Assembly: GCF_900590885.1 (NCBI RefSeq)
Contig: NZ_UUON01000004.1
Span: forward strand, 1-64,000
Origin: Pseudomonas viridiflava
GTDB lineage: Bacteria > Pseudomonadota > Gammaproteobacteria > Pseudomonadales > Pseudomonadaceae
Direction of reading: 5' to 3'
Length of the DNA: 64,000 nt
Below are positions 63,235 to 64,000 of the stretch, piece after piece (position 1 is the stretch's first letter; each line of letters begins with the position of its first letter). The translations under genes and the position numbers were made by a program. A model generated the notes under the pieces. That model ran no database searches. It saw nothing but the letters and a program-made list of their open reading frames with translations, and was not told the origin of the DNA.

Positions 63235-63870
63235 TTACTTGCTGGCGGTAACCGTCGTCGGGGCCATGGCGAGTGCGCGCTTGGCTTCGATGAAGGTTTT
63301 GCTCCAGTAGCTGTCGCCCAGGTTGTCGACTCGGACACCACCACTGCGACGGCTGCTGGAGTGGATAAACTGGTTATCGCCCAAGTAGATACCGGCATGG
63401 CTGACACGACCGCGGCCTGCAGTACTGAAGAAAAGCAGATCACCGGGCTTGAGGTTGTTGCGTGCGACCAACGGTGCTTTCACGTTGATCATTTCGCGGG
63501 TGGAGCGTGGCAGGTTCATGCCAGCTTCTTCACGAAACAGGTAGCCGATGAAACCGCTGCAGTCGAAACCGGCTTCGGAGGTACCGCCGAAACGGTAACG
63601 GGTACCGATCAGGGACATGCCGCGTTCGAGGATGCTGTCGGCCAGAACTGGAAGCTGATAAGGCTTGTTGCTGGCGAAGCCAGCCAGTTCGTTCTCCGTA
63701 GCAACTTCTTCCTCATAGACAGTGGAAGACTGCGCTGCAACGAATTTAGCCTGGGATTGTTGTTGAGGTTTTTGCTGCTCAACCACCTGTTGAGGGTGGG
63801 AGGCACAACCAAACAACAGGGTAACGAGTGCGAGAGGCACGAGGGGTGCGAAGCGATTTAGCATGGGCAC
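63235..63870 (-). CDS. NlpC/P60 family lipoprotein peptidase (C40), first of tandem pair
   Basis: A 211-residue lipoprotein: lipobox LLFGC (C22), a Gln-rich linker (VVEQQKPQQQSQ), and an NlpC/P60 domain (about 76-200) with C104 (GFDCSGFIGYLF) and H158 (GRVSHAGIYLG). It resembles the downstream gene over the catalytic domain and is probably a paralogue. An ATG two codons later (63864) is an alternative start. Both would act on the inner face of the outer membrane or in the periplasm. Confidence 0.92.
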   Translation of the reverse strand: MPMLNRFAPLVPLALVTLLFGCASHPQQVVEQQKPQQQSQAKFVAAQSSTVYEEEVATENELAGFASNKPYQLPVLADSILERGMSLIGTRYRFGGTSEAGFDCSGFIGYLFREEAGMNLPRSTREMINVKAPLVARNNLKPGDLLFFSTAGRGRVSHAGIYLGDNQFIHSSSRRSGGVRVDNLGDSYWSKTFIEAKRALAMAPTTVTASK

Positions 63871-64000
63871 GACCGTGGCTGGTATGTAAAGAAGTCGAGA
63901 CTATGCCCACTATCACATCGATTTGCAAATTCAATCGTGGTCTATGTGACTTCGCGATTGGACTATGACATCTAAGCCGTAATTCCATTTTTAGCTTCAA

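Overview
The window is chromosomal DNA of a Pseudomonas, most likely from the P. fluorescens group. The evidence is high GC with strong GC bias at third codon positions, the FleQ/FleSR flagellar hierarchy, the hsbA-hsbR-hptB module directly behind fliJ, the phhR/phhABC phenylalanine operon, a PlpD-type patatin autotransporter, an MxtR/CrbS-type transporter-kinase fusion, a late cobalamin operon, and many REP palindromes built on a GGGGGCTTGCCCCC core. Nearly everything looks like core genome. I see no tRNA, rRNA, insertion sequence, prophage or CRISPR array.

Layout. (1) 1-255: two intergenic repeat elements. (2) 256-27109, all minus strand: flagellar and chemosensory-output genes, in transcription order flgF-G-H-I-J-K-L, a ketoacyl-ACP synthase III-like gene, fliC, flaG, fliD, fliS, fliT, fleQ, fleS-fleR, fliE-F-G-H-I-J, hsbA-hsbR-hptB. 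Sigma-54 type sites precede flgF, fliE and fleS (a weaker one precedes fliD), and a FliA (sigma-28) site precedes fliC. This fits the known cascade: FleQ with sigma-54, then FleSR, then FliA. (3) 27373-31648: phhR divergent from phhA-phhB-aromatic aminotransferase, which degrade Phe to Tyr and onward. (4) 31711-46880: housekeeping and envelope genes (LpxH-like phosphoesterase, AraC regulator, DMT exporter, SelW-like protein, plpD, MarR regulator, recQ, YecA and YbaN family proteins, mxtR/crbS, rmuC). (5) 46881-51139: small uncharacterised genes, a fadL-type porin and a periplasmic glutathione peroxidase-like protein. (6) 51174-52960: a MarR regulator, an MFS exporter and an unannotated 40-residue membrane peptide. 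(7) 53003-62165: a ten-gene cobalamin operon (cobO, cobB, bluB, cbiB/cobD, cobC/cobD decarboxylase, cobQ, cobU/P, cobT, ribazole phosphatase, cobS) behind a cobalamin riboswitch at about 62255-62467. (8) 62551-63870: two NlpC/P60 lipoprotein peptidases in tandem.

The points that best repay a second look are these. The MarR/MFS/micropeptide operon has two near-identical 16-bp palindromes, each on a promoter, and an apparently leaderless regulator gene. A REPIN is read in frame as the C-terminus of CobB, yet the ATGA stop/start coupling to bluB is intact. An array of palindromes precedes fleQ. A lone KAS III-like gene lies between fliC and flgL with no glycosyltransferase. A conserved-looking gene at 48586 resembles virion proteins of podophages. 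No wholly new multi-gene system is evident; the MarR/MFS/micropeptide unit is the nearest candidate.
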